Positions 41,565 to 51,249 of a stretch of 64,000 bases of DNA are shown here, in pieces. The stretch's first letter is position 1; the number at the start of each line of letters is the position of its first letter. Source of the stretch: Streptomyces sp. NBC_00287 (lineage in GTDB: Bacteria > Actinomycetota > Actinomycetes > Streptomycetales > Streptomycetaceae); assembly GCF_036173105.1 (NCBI RefSeq), contig NZ_CP108053.1, positions 2,046,001-2,110,000 on the forward strand. The letters are read 5' to 3'. Made by a program: the position numbers and the translations under genes. The notes under the pieces are model-generated. The model searched no databases. It had not been told where the DNA came from and was given only the letters and a program-made list of their open reading frames with translations.

Positions 41565-43160
41565 TCAGGCGGTGACCCGGGCCTGCGCGACCTCCCGCGG
41601 CGCCGGTACCTCCACCGGGGCCGTCGCCTCGCAGTTCATCGTCCGTGGCAGCCTGAGCGCCATCACCGCGCCGAGCAGCAGCAGTCCCGCGCTGACCAGC
41701 AGCGTCACATGCAGCCCGTGGACGAAGCAGTTCCGCGCCACATCGCGCAGGGTCTCCCCGGCGTCGCCGCCCAGCTGTCCGGCCACCTCGTAGGCCTCGC
41801 CCAGCGAATGCCCCGCCGCCGCGGACGCCGAGGCGGGCACGCCGGGGACGGAGGAGAGACCGGGCGTGTAGGCCGCGTTCATGACGGTGCCCAGCAGCGC
41901 GATACCGATGCCCGCGCCGAGCTGGTACGAGGTCTCACCGATCGCCGCCGCGCCGCCCGCCTGCTCCGGCGGTGCCTCGCTCAGCATCGACTCATACGCC
42001 CCGAACAGCGTGGTCTCCAGACCGAAGCCCAGCAGCACGAACCCGGACAGCATCAGCGCGGGATTGTCCGTCCCGCCCATCGCCGTCAGCAGGACCACCG
42101 CGAACGCCGTCAGACAGAACCCCGAGCACACCATCCGCCGCGGCCCGAACCGGCGCAGCATCCGCGCTCCGGCGAGCCCCGCGCCCATCGCCGCGAACGT
42201 CAGCGGCAGCAGCCGCAGCCCCGTCTCCAGCGGCGACAGACCGAGGACCAGTTGCAGATACTGCGCCGCGATCAGCTCCAGGCCGACCAGGGCGAGCATC
42301 GCCAGCACGATGCAGCCCACCGAGGTGCTGAACGCGGGGCGCGAGAACATCCGCAGGTCCACCAGGGGGTGCTCGCGGCGCCGCTGGCGTCGTACGAAAA
42401 GGACCAGCAGGGCCGCGCCCACCAGCAGGGGCAGTACGCCGGCCCCGTCGAACTCGCCGCCGCCGAGCCGCTTCACGCCCAGCACGACCCCGAACAGACC
42501 GGCCGCCGCCATCAGCGCGCCGACCACGTCCCAGGGACCGCGGCCGTCGCCCTTGGACTCGGGCAGCAGCAGCCGGCCCACCGGCAGGCTGATCAGCATC
42601 AGCGGGATGTTGACGAGGAAGACCGAGCCCCACCAGAAGTGCTCCAGCAGGAAGCCGCCGAGCAGCGGTCCGACCGCCGCGCCGACCGCTGCGACCGCGC
42701 TCCAGATGCCGATCGCGAGCGCCCGCTCACGCCGGTCGGGGAAGACCTGGCGGAGGATCGAGAGGGTGGCCGGCATGATCATCGCGCCGCCGACGCCGAG
42801 CAGTGCCCGGGCCACGATCAGCACCTGGGCGGTGTCGGCGAGGGCGGCCATCGCGGAGGCGACGCCGAACAGGCCGTATCCGAGAAGCAGGATCCGTCTG
42901 CGGCCGACCCGGTCGCCCAGCGTGCCGAAGAGGATCAGCAGCGAGGCGCAGACGAGCGGGTAGATGTCGACGATCCAGAGCAGTTCTATACCGCCGGGCC
43001 TGAGATCCTCGGTGACGGCGGGCACCGCCACATGCAGCACGGTGGCGTCGACGGCGACCAGCAGCAGGCTGGCGCACAGGACCACGAGGACGACCCAGCG
43101 GTTGGCACCGGCCCCGGCCGCCCTACGGCGCAGCAGAGCGGCCGTGGTCGTCCCGGACAT
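41565..43160 (-). CDS. MFS drug exporter, DHA2 (14-span) type
   Basis: 531-residue proton-driven exporter with about 14 spans. Family features: SLLLVAVDATVLHVAVPAV in span 1, LGDRVGRRRILLLGYGLFG (the conserved MFS loop 2-3 motif), and motif C-like LLGVGGAMIMPATLSILRQV in span 5. EmrB/QacA relatives export antibiotics and toxic organics; substrate here unknown. ATG 43160 with GGGAGGTACGTAC sets the start; the open frame upstream is a shadow. Divergent from the PIG-V-like gene with palindromes between. No TetR gene next to it. Confidence 0.88.
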   Translation of the reverse strand: MSGTTTAALLRRRAAGAGANRWVVLVVLCASLLLVAVDATVLHVAVPAVTEDLRPGGIELLWIVDIYPLVCASLLILFGTLGDRVGRRRILLLGYGLFGVASAMAALADTAQVLIVARALLGVGGAMIMPATLSILRQVFPDRRERALAIGIWSAVAAVGAAVGPLLGGFLLEHFWWGSVFLVNIPLMLISLPVGRLLLPESKGDGRGPWDVVGALMAAAGLFGVVLGVKRLGGGEFDGAGVLPLLVGAALLVLFVRRQRRREHPLVDLRMFSRPAFSTSVGCIVLAMLALVGLELIAAQYLQLVLGLSPLETGLRLLPLTFAAMGAGLAGARMLRRFGPRRMVCSGFCLTAFAVVLLTAMGGTDNPALMLSGFVLLGFGLETTLFGAYESMLSEAPPEQAGGAAAIGETSYQLGAGIGIALLGTVMNAAYTPGLSSVPGVPASASAAAGHSLGEAYEVAGQLGGDAGETLRDVARNCFVHGLHVTLLVSAGLLLLGAVMALRLPRTMNCEATAPVEVPAPREVAQARVTA

Positions 43161-43340
43161 GTACGTACCTCCCAGATGTTCCCTCGCGTTCGGCGGGCTC
43201 ACGGGGTGGGGACTCCCCGTGACTCGGCCGGAGAGGAGCGGTGGTCTCCGGCCCGCGCAACGAAGCGAGTGACTCGTCAGAGTACGCGAGTCCGTGCCGG
43301 TGCCTAGTGGCGGACCTCTCAGACTCCGGACAGAACACGT

Positions 43341-43354
43341 GTGGCGTACGCCAC
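43341..43354. promoter_or_regulatory. 14-bp perfect palindrome in MFS/PIG-V divergent region
   Basis: GTGGCGTACGCCAC, upstream of the PIG-V-like start by 68 bp. The same gap holds GACTCG-N10-CGAGTC (43271-43292) and a hairpin CACGGGG/CCCCGTG (43200-43221) in the exporter leader. Possible operator sites; no binding protein identified. Confidence 0.4.
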
Positions 43355-43421
43355 TTTCCTCCCCTTGTCGAGCACGCCCCGGTGGGCCGCCCGGTTCCAG
43401 GGCGCACTGATAATCGAGCCC

Positions 43422-44618
43422 GTGACCGACCTTTCTACGCGCGTGCAACGAGCGGCACCTGCCCTCCTGGGGTACGCCGCCGTGCGCGCCCTGGGCCTGC
43501 TCGCCCTGGCCCTGTGGAGCGCGGCGCGCGACAAGAGTGCGTACACCCTGCTGACCGCCCGCTGGGACTCGCTCTGGTACACCAGGGTCGCCGAGCTGGG
43601 GTACGGCTACGAGGTGCGGCTGCCCAACGGCGACGTGCACTCGAACCTGGCCTTCTTTCCGCTGCTGCCCTGGCTGGAGCGGCTGTTCGCGGCCGTCACG
43701 CCGCTGTCGTACGCGGACGCCGGGTTCCTGGTCGCGGTGCTCGCCTCGTTCGCCGCGGCCTGGGGGATCTTCGCGGTCGCCGACCATGTGTACGGCCACC
43801 GCGTGGGGGTCTGCGCGGTGCTGCTGTGGGCGGTGCTGCCGGTCGGGATCGTGCAGTCGATGGCGTACAGCGAGTCACTGTTCACGGCGCTGGCGGCCTG
43901 GTCGCTGTACGCGATCCTGACGGGCCGCTGGGTGACCGCCGGAACGCTGGCCCTGCTGGCCGGTCTGACCCGCCCGGTCGGGCTCGCCGTCGTGGCGGCG
44001 GTATGGGCGGCCGGGATTGCCTCGTTCGTGCGGGACCGAAGCGCGGCGCCCGCCAACCGCGCGCACGACCCCGAGGGCGCCCCCTCTCCTGTGGGCGGCC
44101 CGACCCCGCCCGGCGCATCCGCCACCCGGCGCGCCCTGGGCATGCTGCTCGCGCCCCTGGGAGCCGCCGGTTACGTCCTGTGGGTCGGCCACCACACCGG
44201 CAAGGGCCCGCTCGGCTATCTCGACGTCCAGGCCGGCTGGCGCAACGGCTTCGACGGCGGCTACGCCTTCGCCCGTTTCGTCGCCGACAAGTTCACGTCG
44301 TTTCCCTCGGCGCTCGCCGGACTCGCACTGATCGTCGGCGTCGGCCTCGTGGTGTGGCTGTACGTCATCTGCGTCCGGCAGGGCCAGCCGCTCCCCCTGC
44401 TGGTGTACGCGAGTCTCGTCCTCGCGCTCGCCCTGTGCGCGTCGAGCTACTTCGGCTCGAAACCGCGCCTGCTGCTGCCCGCCTTCCCGCTGCTGCTGCC
44501 CCTCGCCCTGGCCCTGGCCCGGCTGCGAACGCGCAGGTCGGCCGAGGTGCTGGCGCTGATCGCGGTGGCGTCGGCGGTCTATGGGGCGTTCTGGCTGAAC
44601 GGCTCCGGTCCGCCGTGA
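43422..44618 (+). CDS. PIG-V-like GT-C membrane mannosyltransferase
   Basis: 398-residue integral membrane protein with about 10 spans. It carries features of the PIG-V/GT-C glycosyltransferase type: RWDSLWYTRVAELGYG near the N-terminus, NLAFFPLLPWLERLF and MAYSESLFTALAAWSLYA. Such enzymes use polyprenyl-phosphate mannose to glycosylate a lipid or protein outside the membrane. An internal Pro/Ala-rich loop (about 205-235) is a variable cytoplasmic stretch. GTG 43422 is chosen at the natural N-terminus; its ribosome site is weak. Acceptor unknown. Confidence 0.75.
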   Translation: MTDLSTRVQRAAPALLGYAAVRALGLLALALWSAARDKSAYTLLTARWDSLWYTRVAELGYGYEVRLPNGDVHSNLAFFPLLPWLERLFAAVTPLSYADAGFLVAVLASFAAAWGIFAVADHVYGHRVGVCAVLLWAVLPVGIVQSMAYSESLFTALAAWSLYAILTGRWVTAGTLALLAGLTRPVGLAVVAAVWAAGIASFVRDRSAAPANRAHDPEGAPSPVGGPTPPGASATRRALGMLLAPLGAAGYVLWVGHHTGKGPLGYLDVQAGWRNGFDGGYAFARFVADKFTSFPSALAGLALIVGVGLVVWLYVICVRQGQPLPLLVYASLVLALALCASSYFGSKPRLLLPAFPLLLPLALALARLRTRRSAEVLALIAVASAVYGAFWLNGSGPP

Positions 44619-44857
44619 CGGGTTCCGGTCCACCCGATGATCACCAAGAGAATTCAGGGCCAGCTTTCGGTGAACGAATTCATAAACCACATAAAACCGT
44701 GCGCTGGAATGATCAAAGGAATTGAAGGGCGCGAGCTCCTGTGATTGCGAAGTCGTAGGAAATAAGCCGCTCCCTGAGAGGAATCCCACATCACATCGTC
44801 ATCACAAACCGGCGGAATCGACGGGGTTCTGAGCTCACTCGCTGTAACGTCGATTGG

Positions 44858-45862
44858 GTGCGTACCGAACGAAACCTCACCCGTCTGGACCGGGTGTTCG
44901 CGAGGCTGGACCGTGAGCCGGAACGGCCGGCCCACATCGATGTGCCGAAGATGAGCCGGCACAGGGTCGCGCTTTTCGCCGCGACCCTGGCCTTCTACGG
45001 GGCGATCGTGTGGGCCGTGGTCATCACTTCGTGGCTGGTCCGACTCGACTGGCAGGTCATGTTCTTCCGGCCGTACCAGCAGTGGTCGGAGATCCACGCA
45101 TTCGTCGACTACTACGTGGTGCTCGGCCAGCGCGGCCCCACCGCGGTGATGATCGCGGCCTGGCTGGGCTGGCGTTCCTGGCGGCAGCACACGGTGCGCC
45201 CGCTGCTCGCGCTCGGCGTCTCGCTTCTGTTGCTGAACGTCACGGTCGGCGCCGCCAAGCTCAGCATGGGCCGCCTCGGACCGCACTACGCGACCACCGT
45301 CGGCTCCAACGAGATGTGGCTCGGCGGCGATATATTTCCCAGCGGCCACACCGCCAACGCCGTGGTGACCTGGGGAATCCTGGCCTATCTGGCCTCCACC
45401 CCGGCCGCCCGCCGCTGGCTGTCCGCGCTGTCGGCGGTGACCTCGCTGGGCGTCGGTCTGTCCACGGTCTATCTCGGTACGCACTGGCTGAGCGATGTGC
45501 TCCTCGGCTGGGCCGCGGGTCTGCTGATCCTGCTCGCGCTGCCCTGGTTCGAGCCGCTGATCGCCCGCGCCGAGTCCGGGATCTTCGATCTGCGCGACCG
45601 CTGGCGGGCCCGCCGCGCAGGTCAGGCCCCCGTACCGGCCGCTCCGGTCGAGGTCCCGGTGCTGCTCAAGCCGCGCGAGTCGGCACAGGACGTCTCCCCC
45701 ACGGCCCGTTCGCCCCGGGCGCCGGTCTATCTGGCGCCCGGCCCGCACACGGCCCGCTCGGAGCGCACCCCGGTCACTCCGGTCGGCAGCCGCAGACCAC
45801 CGCAGACCGACCGCGTCTCTCGCGGTACGACCTCGACGGCCCGGCCCCTGACGGGCGGCTAG
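44858..45862 (+). CDS. PAP2-superfamily membrane phosphatase
   Basis: 334-residue membrane phosphatase. PAP2 motifs: K134-x6-R-x-P variant in KLSMGRLGP, PSGHT with catalytic H164, and STVYLGTHWLSD with H209 and D213. Five to six spans, then a long basic C-terminal tail rich in Pro, Arg and Ser that is probably cytoplasmic. It dephosphorylates lipid phosphates such as undecaprenyl pyrophosphate or phosphatidate. The GTG start at 44858 lies after a locally AT-rich promoter region (44640-44790). Ends at a two-way hairpin. Confidence 0.88.
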   Translation: MRTERNLTRLDRVFARLDREPERPAHIDVPKMSRHRVALFAATLAFYGAIVWAVVITSWLVRLDWQVMFFRPYQQWSEIHAFVDYYVVLGQRGPTAVMIAAWLGWRSWRQHTVRPLLALGVSLLLLNVTVGAAKLSMGRLGPHYATTVGSNEMWLGGDIFPSGHTANAVVTWGILAYLASTPAARRWLSALSAVTSLGVGLSTVYLGTHWLSDVLLGWAAGLLILLALPWFEPLIARAESGIFDLRDRWRARRAGQAPVPAAPVEVPVLLKPRESAQDVSPTARSPRAPVYLAPGPHTARSERTPVTPVGSRRPPQTDRVSRGTTSTARPLTGG

Positions 45863-45910
45863 CCGCCGCAGGCCGGCGGGGCTCGGTACGCACAGCCCAT
45901 CCCCGCAGCG

Positions 45911-45956
45911 ACGGCCCCGGTTCCCTTCGTGATTCCTCACGGGGAGCCGGGGCCGT
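45911..45956. terminator. Bidirectional hairpin between PAP2 and I78 genes
   Basis: ACGGCCCCGG (45911-45920) pairs with CCGGGGCCGT (45947-45956), and the stem extends inward by about six more pairs, including two G-T wobbles. Confidence 0.75.
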
Positions 45957-45968
45957 CGTCGTACCGGC

Positions 45969-46184
45969 TCAGCCCTTCCAGGCCCGGGTCACCAGACCGT
46001 CGCGCACCTCGAAGTTCAGCCGTCCCACGCGGTACTCCATGGTGATGATCGCGCCCGGCGGCAGCGACCGTACGGTGGACCAGCCCCGTTCGCGGGCGAG
46101 CCGCTCGGCTCGGTCGGCGTCCAGACCGAGATAGCTGTCCGGCTGGTCCTGGGGTTCGGCGGGGGGTGTCGGAATCGGTGCCAT
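45969..46184 (-). CDS. I78-family peptidase inhibitor-like protein
   Basis: 71-residue protein. It matches the I78 inhibitor pattern: LGLDADRAERLARERGW, then STVRSLPPGAIITMEYRVGR and VRDGLVTRAWKG at the end. I78 members inhibit serine proteases. There is no signal peptide and no Cys pair, so it may be cytoplasmic. Start ATG 46184. It converges on the PAP2 gene. Several secreted serine proteases are encoded in the window, but none is adjacent. Confidence 0.75.
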   Translation of the reverse strand: MAPIPTPPAEPQDQPDSYLGLDADRAERLARERGWSTVRSLPPGAIITMEYRVGRLNFEVRDGLVTRAWKG

Positions 46185-46612
46185 GCCGCCACGCTAGGCC
46201 CTGTCGGGAGGCTTGGGCCAGAGGAGAACGGACACCCCGTCACTCATCCCCCTCCGGTCACACTTTTGTCACAGGATCACGACACGCGTTTCGCTCTAAC
46301 TCCGTCACACGGACGAGCGGTTCCCTACGCCTTTCGCAGGTATTCGAACGTAATTCCCGCGTGTCGCGACGGCTCACCCAATAGCCCGACGGAAAGTGCC
46401 GGGAGAACTCCCCCCGGACTCCCTTCTTTCCCGATTCCGCGCGGCTCCGAGGGAACTGACGCCACACAGGAATTGCCTCGCCGCGGCACAGACCCCTGGT
46501 ACGCCCCCTGTCGGAGCGCGCGGCGACGCGAGCATCATGGCGTGGGCTCGCGGGCACGCGCGGCGCGGGCTTCAGCGGGCCCGGGGCAGGCGAGCGAAGG
46601 GGCGAGCGAGCG
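46185..46612. other. 428-bp control region upstream of the cytochrome oxidase subunit gene
   Basis: No coding sequence supported. TCACA at 46258-46262 and 46269-46273 and TCACG at 46277-46281 form a short direct-repeat cluster near the divergent I78 gene side; the rest is featureless GC-rich leader. The ribosome site before the oxidase gene is purine-rich (GCGAAGGGGCGAGCGAGCG). Confidence 0.35.
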
Positions 46613-48292
46613 ATGGGCACTGAGACCGTGCAGGCGCCGGTACGACCCGTGCGGACCAAGCGGACGGGCCGGGTGATCGTCGACTGGCTGACCACCACGG
46701 ACCACAAGAAGATCGGCCATCTGTATCTGATCACCTCGTTCCTGTTCTTCCTGCTCGGCGGGGTGATGGCGCTGCTGATGCGCGCCGAGCTGGCCAGGCC
46801 CGGGCTGCAGCTCATCGACAACCAGCAGTTCAACCAGCTCTTCACGCTGCACGGCACGATCATGCTGCTGCTCTTCGCGACCCCGGCGTTCGCGGGCTTC
46901 GCCAATGAGCTGATGCCGTTGCAGATCGGCTCCCCCGACGTCGCCTTCCCACGGCTGAACATGCTGTCGTACTGGTTCTATCTGTTCGGCGGCCTGATCG
47001 TGATCGGCTCGCTGCTGGTGCCGTCCGGGCCCGCCGACTTCGGCTGGTTCGCCTACGCGCCGCTCAACAGTCTGGAGCGCTCCCCGGGCATCGGGAGCGA
47101 TCTGTGGATCATGGGTCTCGCGCTGGCCGGGTTCGGCACGATCCTCGGTGCGGTCAACTTCATCACCACCATCGTGGGGATGCGCGCGCCCGGCATGACG
47201 ATGTTCCGGATGCCGATCTTCGTGTGGAACACGCTGTTCACGTCGATCATGATCCTGATGGCGTTCCCGGTGCTCGCGGCGGCGCTGCTGTGTCTGGAGG
47301 CGGACCGGCGCTTCGGCTCGCACATCTTCGACGCGGCCAACGGCGGGGCGCTGCTGTGGCAGCACTTGTTCTGGTTCTTCGGCCATCCCGAGGTGTACAT
47401 CATCGCGCTGCCGTTCTTCGGCATCGTCAGCGAGATCATCCCGGTCTTCTCGCGCAAGCCCATGTTCGGCTATCTGACGCTGATCGCGGCGACGATGGCG
47501 ATCACGGGTCTGTCGATGGTGGTGTGGGCGCACCACATGTTCGCCACCGGTGCGGTGTTGCTGCCGTTCTTCTCCTTCATGAGCTTCCTGATCGCGGTGC
47601 CGACGGGCGTGAAGTTCTTCAACTGGACCGGCACCATGCTCAAGGGCTCGCTGTCCTTCGAGACGCCGATGCTGTGGGCGGTGGGCTTCCTGGTGACGTT
47701 CCTGTTCGGCGGACTGACCGGGGTGATCCTGGCCTCGCCGCCGATGGACTTCCACGTCACCGACACCTACTTCGTCGTCGCGCACTTCCACTACGTCGTG
47801 TTCGGCACCGTGGTGTTCGCGATCTTCGCCGGGTTCTACTTCTGGTGGCCGAAGTTCACCGGGAAGATGCTCGACGAGCGGCTCGGGAAGATCCAGTTCT
47901 GGACGCTGTTCGTCGGCTTCCACACCACGTTCCTGGTGCAGCACTGGCTGGGCGCGGAGGGCATGCCCCGCCGGTACGCCGACTATCTGGCCGCCGACGG
48001 CTTCACGGCGCTCAACACGATCTCGACCATCGGCTCGTTCCTGCTCGGCATCTCGACGCTGCCGTTCCTGTACAACGTCTGGAAGACGGCGAAGTACGGC
48101 GAGAAGGTAGAGGTCGACGACCCCTGGGGCTACGGCCGTTCGCTGGAGTGGGCGACGTCCTGTCCGCCCCCGCGGCACAACTTCACCACTCTGCCCCGGA
48201 TCCGCTCGGAGTCCCCGGCGTTCGATCTGCACCATCCCACGTTCGCGGAACTCGCTCCAGAGCCCGAGAAAGCCGGTCCCGAGCGGTCCTGA
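46613..48292 (+). CDS. ctaD: Orphan cytochrome c oxidase subunit I (aa3 type)
   Basis: 559-residue heme-copper oxidase subunit I with 12 spans. Ligands visible: low-spin heme His in [12 protein letters not shown], CuB His and cross-linked Tyr in [10 protein letters not shown], the CuB His pair in WAHHMF, and heme a3/a His in HFHYVVFG. It reduces O2 and pumps protons. No ctaC, ctaE or ctaF neighbours, so this is a second copy besides the usual ctaCDEF operon expected elsewhere. The C-terminal 37 codons overlap the convergent WYL-regulator gene by 110 bp. It could make an alternative terminal oxidase under special growth states. Confidence 0.93.
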   Translation: MGTETVQAPVRPVRTKRTGRVIVDWLTTTDHKKIGHLYLITSFLFFLLGGVMALLMRAELARPGLQLIDNQQFNQLFTLHGTIMLLLFATPAFAGFANELMPLQIGSPDVAFPRLNMLSYWFYLFGGLIVIGSLLVPSGPADFGWFAYAPLNSLERSPGIGSDLWIMGLALAGFGTILGAVNFITTIVGMRAPGMTMFRMPIFVWNTLFTSIMILMAFPVLAAALLCLEADRRFGSHIFDAANGGALLWQHLFWFFGHPEVYIIALPFFGIVSEIIPVFSRKPMFGYLTLIAATMAITGLSMVVWAHHMFATGAVLLPFFSFMSFLIAVPTGVKFFNWTGTMLKGSLSFETPMLWAVGFLVTFLFGGLTGVILASPPMDFHVTDTYFVVAHFHYVVFGTVVFAIFAGFYFWWPKFTGKMLDERLGKIQFWTLFVGFHTTFLVQHWLGAEGMPRRYADYLAADGFTALNTISTIGSFLLGISTLPFLYNVWKTAKYGEKVEVDDPWGYGRSLEWATSCPPPRHNFTTLPRIRSESPAFDLHHPTFAELAPEPEKAGPERS

Positions 48293-49208
48293 TCGCGTCC
48301 GTCAGCTCGAGGGGCTCCAGCACCTCGAACTCGAAGCCCAGCAGCATCACATGGATCACCATCACATCGAGGCTGCCGGCCCCGGTGCGCAGCAGACAGC
48401 TGCGCGGGCCCTCGGGCTCCAGCACCCCGGCGGAGGGCGAGATGTGCTCGGCGGCCTCCCTCAGGGGCACCAGCAGCCGGATCAGGGCGTGGGTGGCGTA
48501 CGCGCGCGTGGAGACGCCCTGGGACACGTAGGCCGCGAGGTCGTCGGCGGGCGGGCGGCGCGGGGTGAAGCGGGGGCCGTGCGGGGGCCTGGGCGTGATG
48601 CGGTCGACGCGGAAGGTGCGCCAGCCGTTCCGGTCGAGGTCCCAGGCGACCAGGTACCAGCGGCGCTCGGTGCACACCAGCCGGTGCGGCTCGGCTCTGC
48701 GGACGGTGAGGGTGCCGTCGTGGCCCCGGTACTCGAAGCGCAGCAGTTCGGCGTCCCGGCACAGGTGGGCCAGTTCGGTCAGGACACCGGGGTCCACGAC
48801 CGAGGGCTGGTCGCGCAGCATCGGCACGGTGAACGCGTTGAGGGCGCTGACCCGGCGGCGCAGCCGGTTCGGCAGGACCTGTTCCAGCTTGGTGAGGGCC
48901 CGCACGGAGGTCTCCCCGATGCCCTCGATGCCCTGTCCGGCGGCCGTGCGCAGCCCTACGGCCACGGCGACCGCCTCGTCGTCGTCGAGGAGCAGCGGCG
49001 GCAACTCGGCGCCGGCGCCCAGCTGGTACCCGCCGCCGGTGCCGGGACTGGCGTTGACCGGGTAACCCAGCTCGCGCAGCCGCTCCACGTCCCGCCGGAC
49101 CGTACGGGGGGTGACACCGAGACGCTCGGCGAGTTGAGCGCCGGACCAGTCCCGGTGGGCCTGGAGTAGCGAGAGCAGGCGCAGCAGTCGTGCCGAGGTC
49201 TCCAACAT
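48183..49208 (-). CDS. HTH/WYL-domain transcriptional regulator (YafY/PafC-like)
   Basis: 341-residue regulator. N-terminal HTH ([38 protein letters not shown]), GGGYQLGAG linker, WYL-type domain near 150-250 with [20 protein letters not shown] (the W-Y-L triad), and a WCX-like C-terminus. WYL proteins sense nucleic acids or other ligands and can act in DNA damage or phage-defence control; the target here is unknown. The last 37 codons overlap the antiparallel oxidase gene. ATG 49208; the branched-chain-type binding-protein gene precedes it by 103 bp on the same strand. Confidence 0.88.
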   Translation of the reverse strand: MLETSARLLRLLSLLQAHRDWSGAQLAERLGVTPRTVRRDVERLRELGYPVNASPGTGGGYQLGAGAELPPLLLDDDEAVAVAVGLRTAAGQGIEGIGETSVRALTKLEQVLPNRLRRRVSALNAFTVPMLRDQPSVVDPGVLTELAHLCRDAELLRFEYRGHDGTLTVRRAEPHRLVCTERRWYLVAWDLDRNGWRTFRVDRITPRPPHGPRFTPRRPPADDLAAYVSQGVSTRAYATHALIRLLVPLREAAEHISPSAGVLEPEGPRSCLLRTGAGSLDVMVIHVMLLGFEFEVLEPLELTDAIRTARDRLSRALERVPRTWDGADRTPGTPSGSGAEW

Positions 49209-49311
49209 GGTGCCGAGTCTGCCAGCGCAACCGGACAGTAACGGTCCGCAATGCTCAAGTCATAGCTAGAAAGGGAAACTCCGTTGTCACGCCGGTCACA
49301 TGCCCCACCAC

Positions 49312-50598
49312 TCAGGGCGTGTAGGACAACTGCGGCACGTCGAAGCACGTGCTGCTCATATCGCCCTGGGACACCCAGCCCCGGCCGTCCTCCCAGCGAG
49401 CCACCGACAGACACGTCCGGCGGGTCTCGGGCGGCTCGGCCAGCCGCTCGAAGCGGACAGGGAGCAGCAGGCCACCTGCGGTGTAGCCCTGGCTGCGGCT
49501 CATCCAGCCGTCGACGCACGCGCGCGTGACGTCCGTGTCCGCGCAGGACCGCGCCGCCTCGGTGAACCACTGCGCGGCCGCCCACCCCTCCAACTGCCAC
49601 TGCGCATGCGTCTTGAGGCCCTCCGTGGCGTCCCGGAATTCCCGTACGGCCTCGTGATCGGTGTCCTCGAAGTTACGGCTGGATCCGGTCGCCCACAGGG
49701 CGTTGCGGCAGCGCGGGGCGTCCTCGTAGTCGTCCGCGACGGTCGAGGTCCAGTTCTGTACGTTCGTCACCTTGGCGGTGAGCTCGACGCCGGCGTCGTC
49801 CATGGCCGCGCAGAGCCGGGCGTTGCCGTGGCTGTCGATGGCGTCGAAGACGAGGTCGGCGCCCTGGTCCTTCAGATCGGCCGCGACGGCACGGAAGTTG
49901 GGCAGCGCGAAGTCGACCTGCTCGGTGACCACCTTGTAGCCCTCGGCCTTCAGACCCCGCTCGACAAGCCGCGCGTAGGCGGCGGACGCGGCCTGGTTGT
50001 AGGAGACGACGGCGGCCGTACGGGCGCCGTGCTCACGCTTGAAGTAGCGGTAGACCTCGGTGCCGCCGTACAGCTTGCCGTCCCAGCCCACCGTGCCGTT
50101 ACGGGGCGCGAGGCTGCCGTAGATGCCGTACAGGTGCGGCCAGGTGTCGTAGGCGGCGCCGATGGGCTGGCCGCCGATGTCGGGCACGCGCGCGCGTGAG
50201 ACGCGGGAGGCGCCCGCGTAGTCGAGGGCCGTGGTGGCGACCAGGGCGACGACCCGGTCCTCGTCGATCAGCTGGTGCACACACTCGTTGTTGCCGACGC
50301 CGCTGCCGCCGTCGTCGCACAGCCGCACCTCGACCGGGCGGCCGTCGATGCCCCCGCGCGCGTTGAGCCGCTCGAAGTACGCCTTCGCCCCGTCGCGCGG
50401 GCCGGTGAAGGCGTTGCCGCCGACCGGGCTGGTGGCGCTGGTGATGATGCCGACCCGGATCGGCTCGGTCGCCCGGGAAGGCGTACCGCGGTCCTCGAAG
50501 TCGCTCTCCGGCAGGCGGCTGCCGCAGGCCGCGCTCAGGACGAGCAGCAGCACCGCGACCGCGGCCTCAGCAACCCGGGACCGGCGAGGCCGAACCAT
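49312..50598 (-). CDS. LIV-type substrate-binding lipoprotein
   Basis: 428-residue periplasmic-binding-protein type I lipoprotein. The lipobox is LSAAC with C25; the mature protein has the Leu/Ile/Val-binding fold: IRVGIITSATSPVGGNAFTG, FERLNARGGIDGRPVEV, VVALVATTALDYAGA and an NYQ-like ligand segment AAVVSYNQAASA. It captures an extracellular ligand for the divergent fused permease. Ligand unknown: branched-chain amino acids, amides and aromatic acids are all possible. Its start overlaps the small lipoprotein gene by 32 bp. Confidence 0.85.
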   Translation of the reverse strand: MVRPRRSRVAEAAVAVLLLVLSAACGSRLPESDFEDRGTPSRATEPIRVGIITSATSPVGGNAFTGPRDGAKAYFERLNARGGIDGRPVEVRLCDDGGSGVGNNECVHQLIDEDRVVALVATTALDYAGASRVSRARVPDIGGQPIGAAYDTWPHLYGIYGSLAPRNGTVGWDGKLYGGTEVYRYFKREHGARTAAVVSYNQAASAAYARLVERGLKAEGYKVVTEQVDFALPNFRAVAADLKDQGADLVFDAIDSHGNARLCAAMDDAGVELTAKVTNVQNWTSTVADDYEDAPRCRNALWATGSSRNFEDTDHEAVREFRDATEGLKTHAQWQLEGWAAAQWFTEAARSCADTDVTRACVDGWMSRSQGYTAGGLLLPVRFERLAEPPETRRTCLSVARWEDGRGWVSQGDMSSTCFDVPQLSYTP

Positions 50599-51118
50599 TG
50601 CCGCTCAGTTGCACCAGCGCGCACAGCGTCTTGGCGGACACCTTCCACGTGCCGTCCTGTTCGACGGCCGTCCCGGCGGCGTCGGGCAGGGCAGTCGCGC
50701 CGTTCAGGGTCAGTGTGTACGTCACGTCCGCCTCGGTCGGCGAGGTGAAGGCGACCTCACTCACCTCGGCCCCGACCTGTCCACCGCGCTCGTCGCCGCT
50801 GAACGCCTGGAGCACCGGGCCCATCTGCTCGCCGTTCTCCAGGACGGTCTGCTTCTCCTCCAGGGAGGTCTCCGGGTCGAAGAACTTCTGCCAGTTCTGC
50901 TTGATCTCCTGCTCGGCCGCCCCCACGTCGGCCGGCGCCGTCGCCGCGGGGGCGCTCGTCGTCTGCTCGACCGAAGGGCTGGGCGGGGTGGCGTCACCGC
51001 CGCCTCCTTCGTCGTCGCTGCAGGCCGCGAGGGCCGGGGCGAGGAACAGGAGCAGGGCGGCCGCCAGTGCCGTACCGCGTCCCGCGTTCCGCCGACTGAG
51101 GTCGCTCCCGAGAACCAT
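50567..51118 (-). CDS. Small secreted lipoprotein, unrecognised
   Basis: 183-residue lipoprotein with lipobox LAAC (C33), then a Ser/Pro/Thr-rich spacer and a low-molecular-weight domain (KQNWQKFFDPETSLEEKQTV, VSEVAFTSPTEADVTYTLTL, WKVSAKTLCALV) that resembles small DUF4878/NTF2-like ligand-binding modules. It shares a transcript with the LIV-type binding protein (32-bp overlap), so it is probably an accessory. ATG 51118 is chosen since it begins the signal peptide. The fold assignment is tentative. Confidence 0.7.
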   Translation of the reverse strand: MVLGSDLSRRNAGRGTALAAALLLFLAPALAACSDDEGGGGDATPPSPSVEQTTSAPAATAPADVGAAEQEIKQNWQKFFDPETSLEEKQTVLENGEQMGPVLQAFSGDERGGQVGAEVSEVAFTSPTEADVTYTLTLNGATALPDAAGTAVEQDGTWKVSAKTLCALVQLSGNGSASPVPGC

Positions 51119-51249
51119 CTGGCTCACCACCGGGTGTCGGACCGGGCCGGGTGCGCCCGGTGCTTTCAGGGTCAGCTGACAGAAGGCATAGTGCAAGCCA
51201 TCGGCTGACATGGACAGACACATGACGTGTGAAGCCAGAGGAGCCAGAC

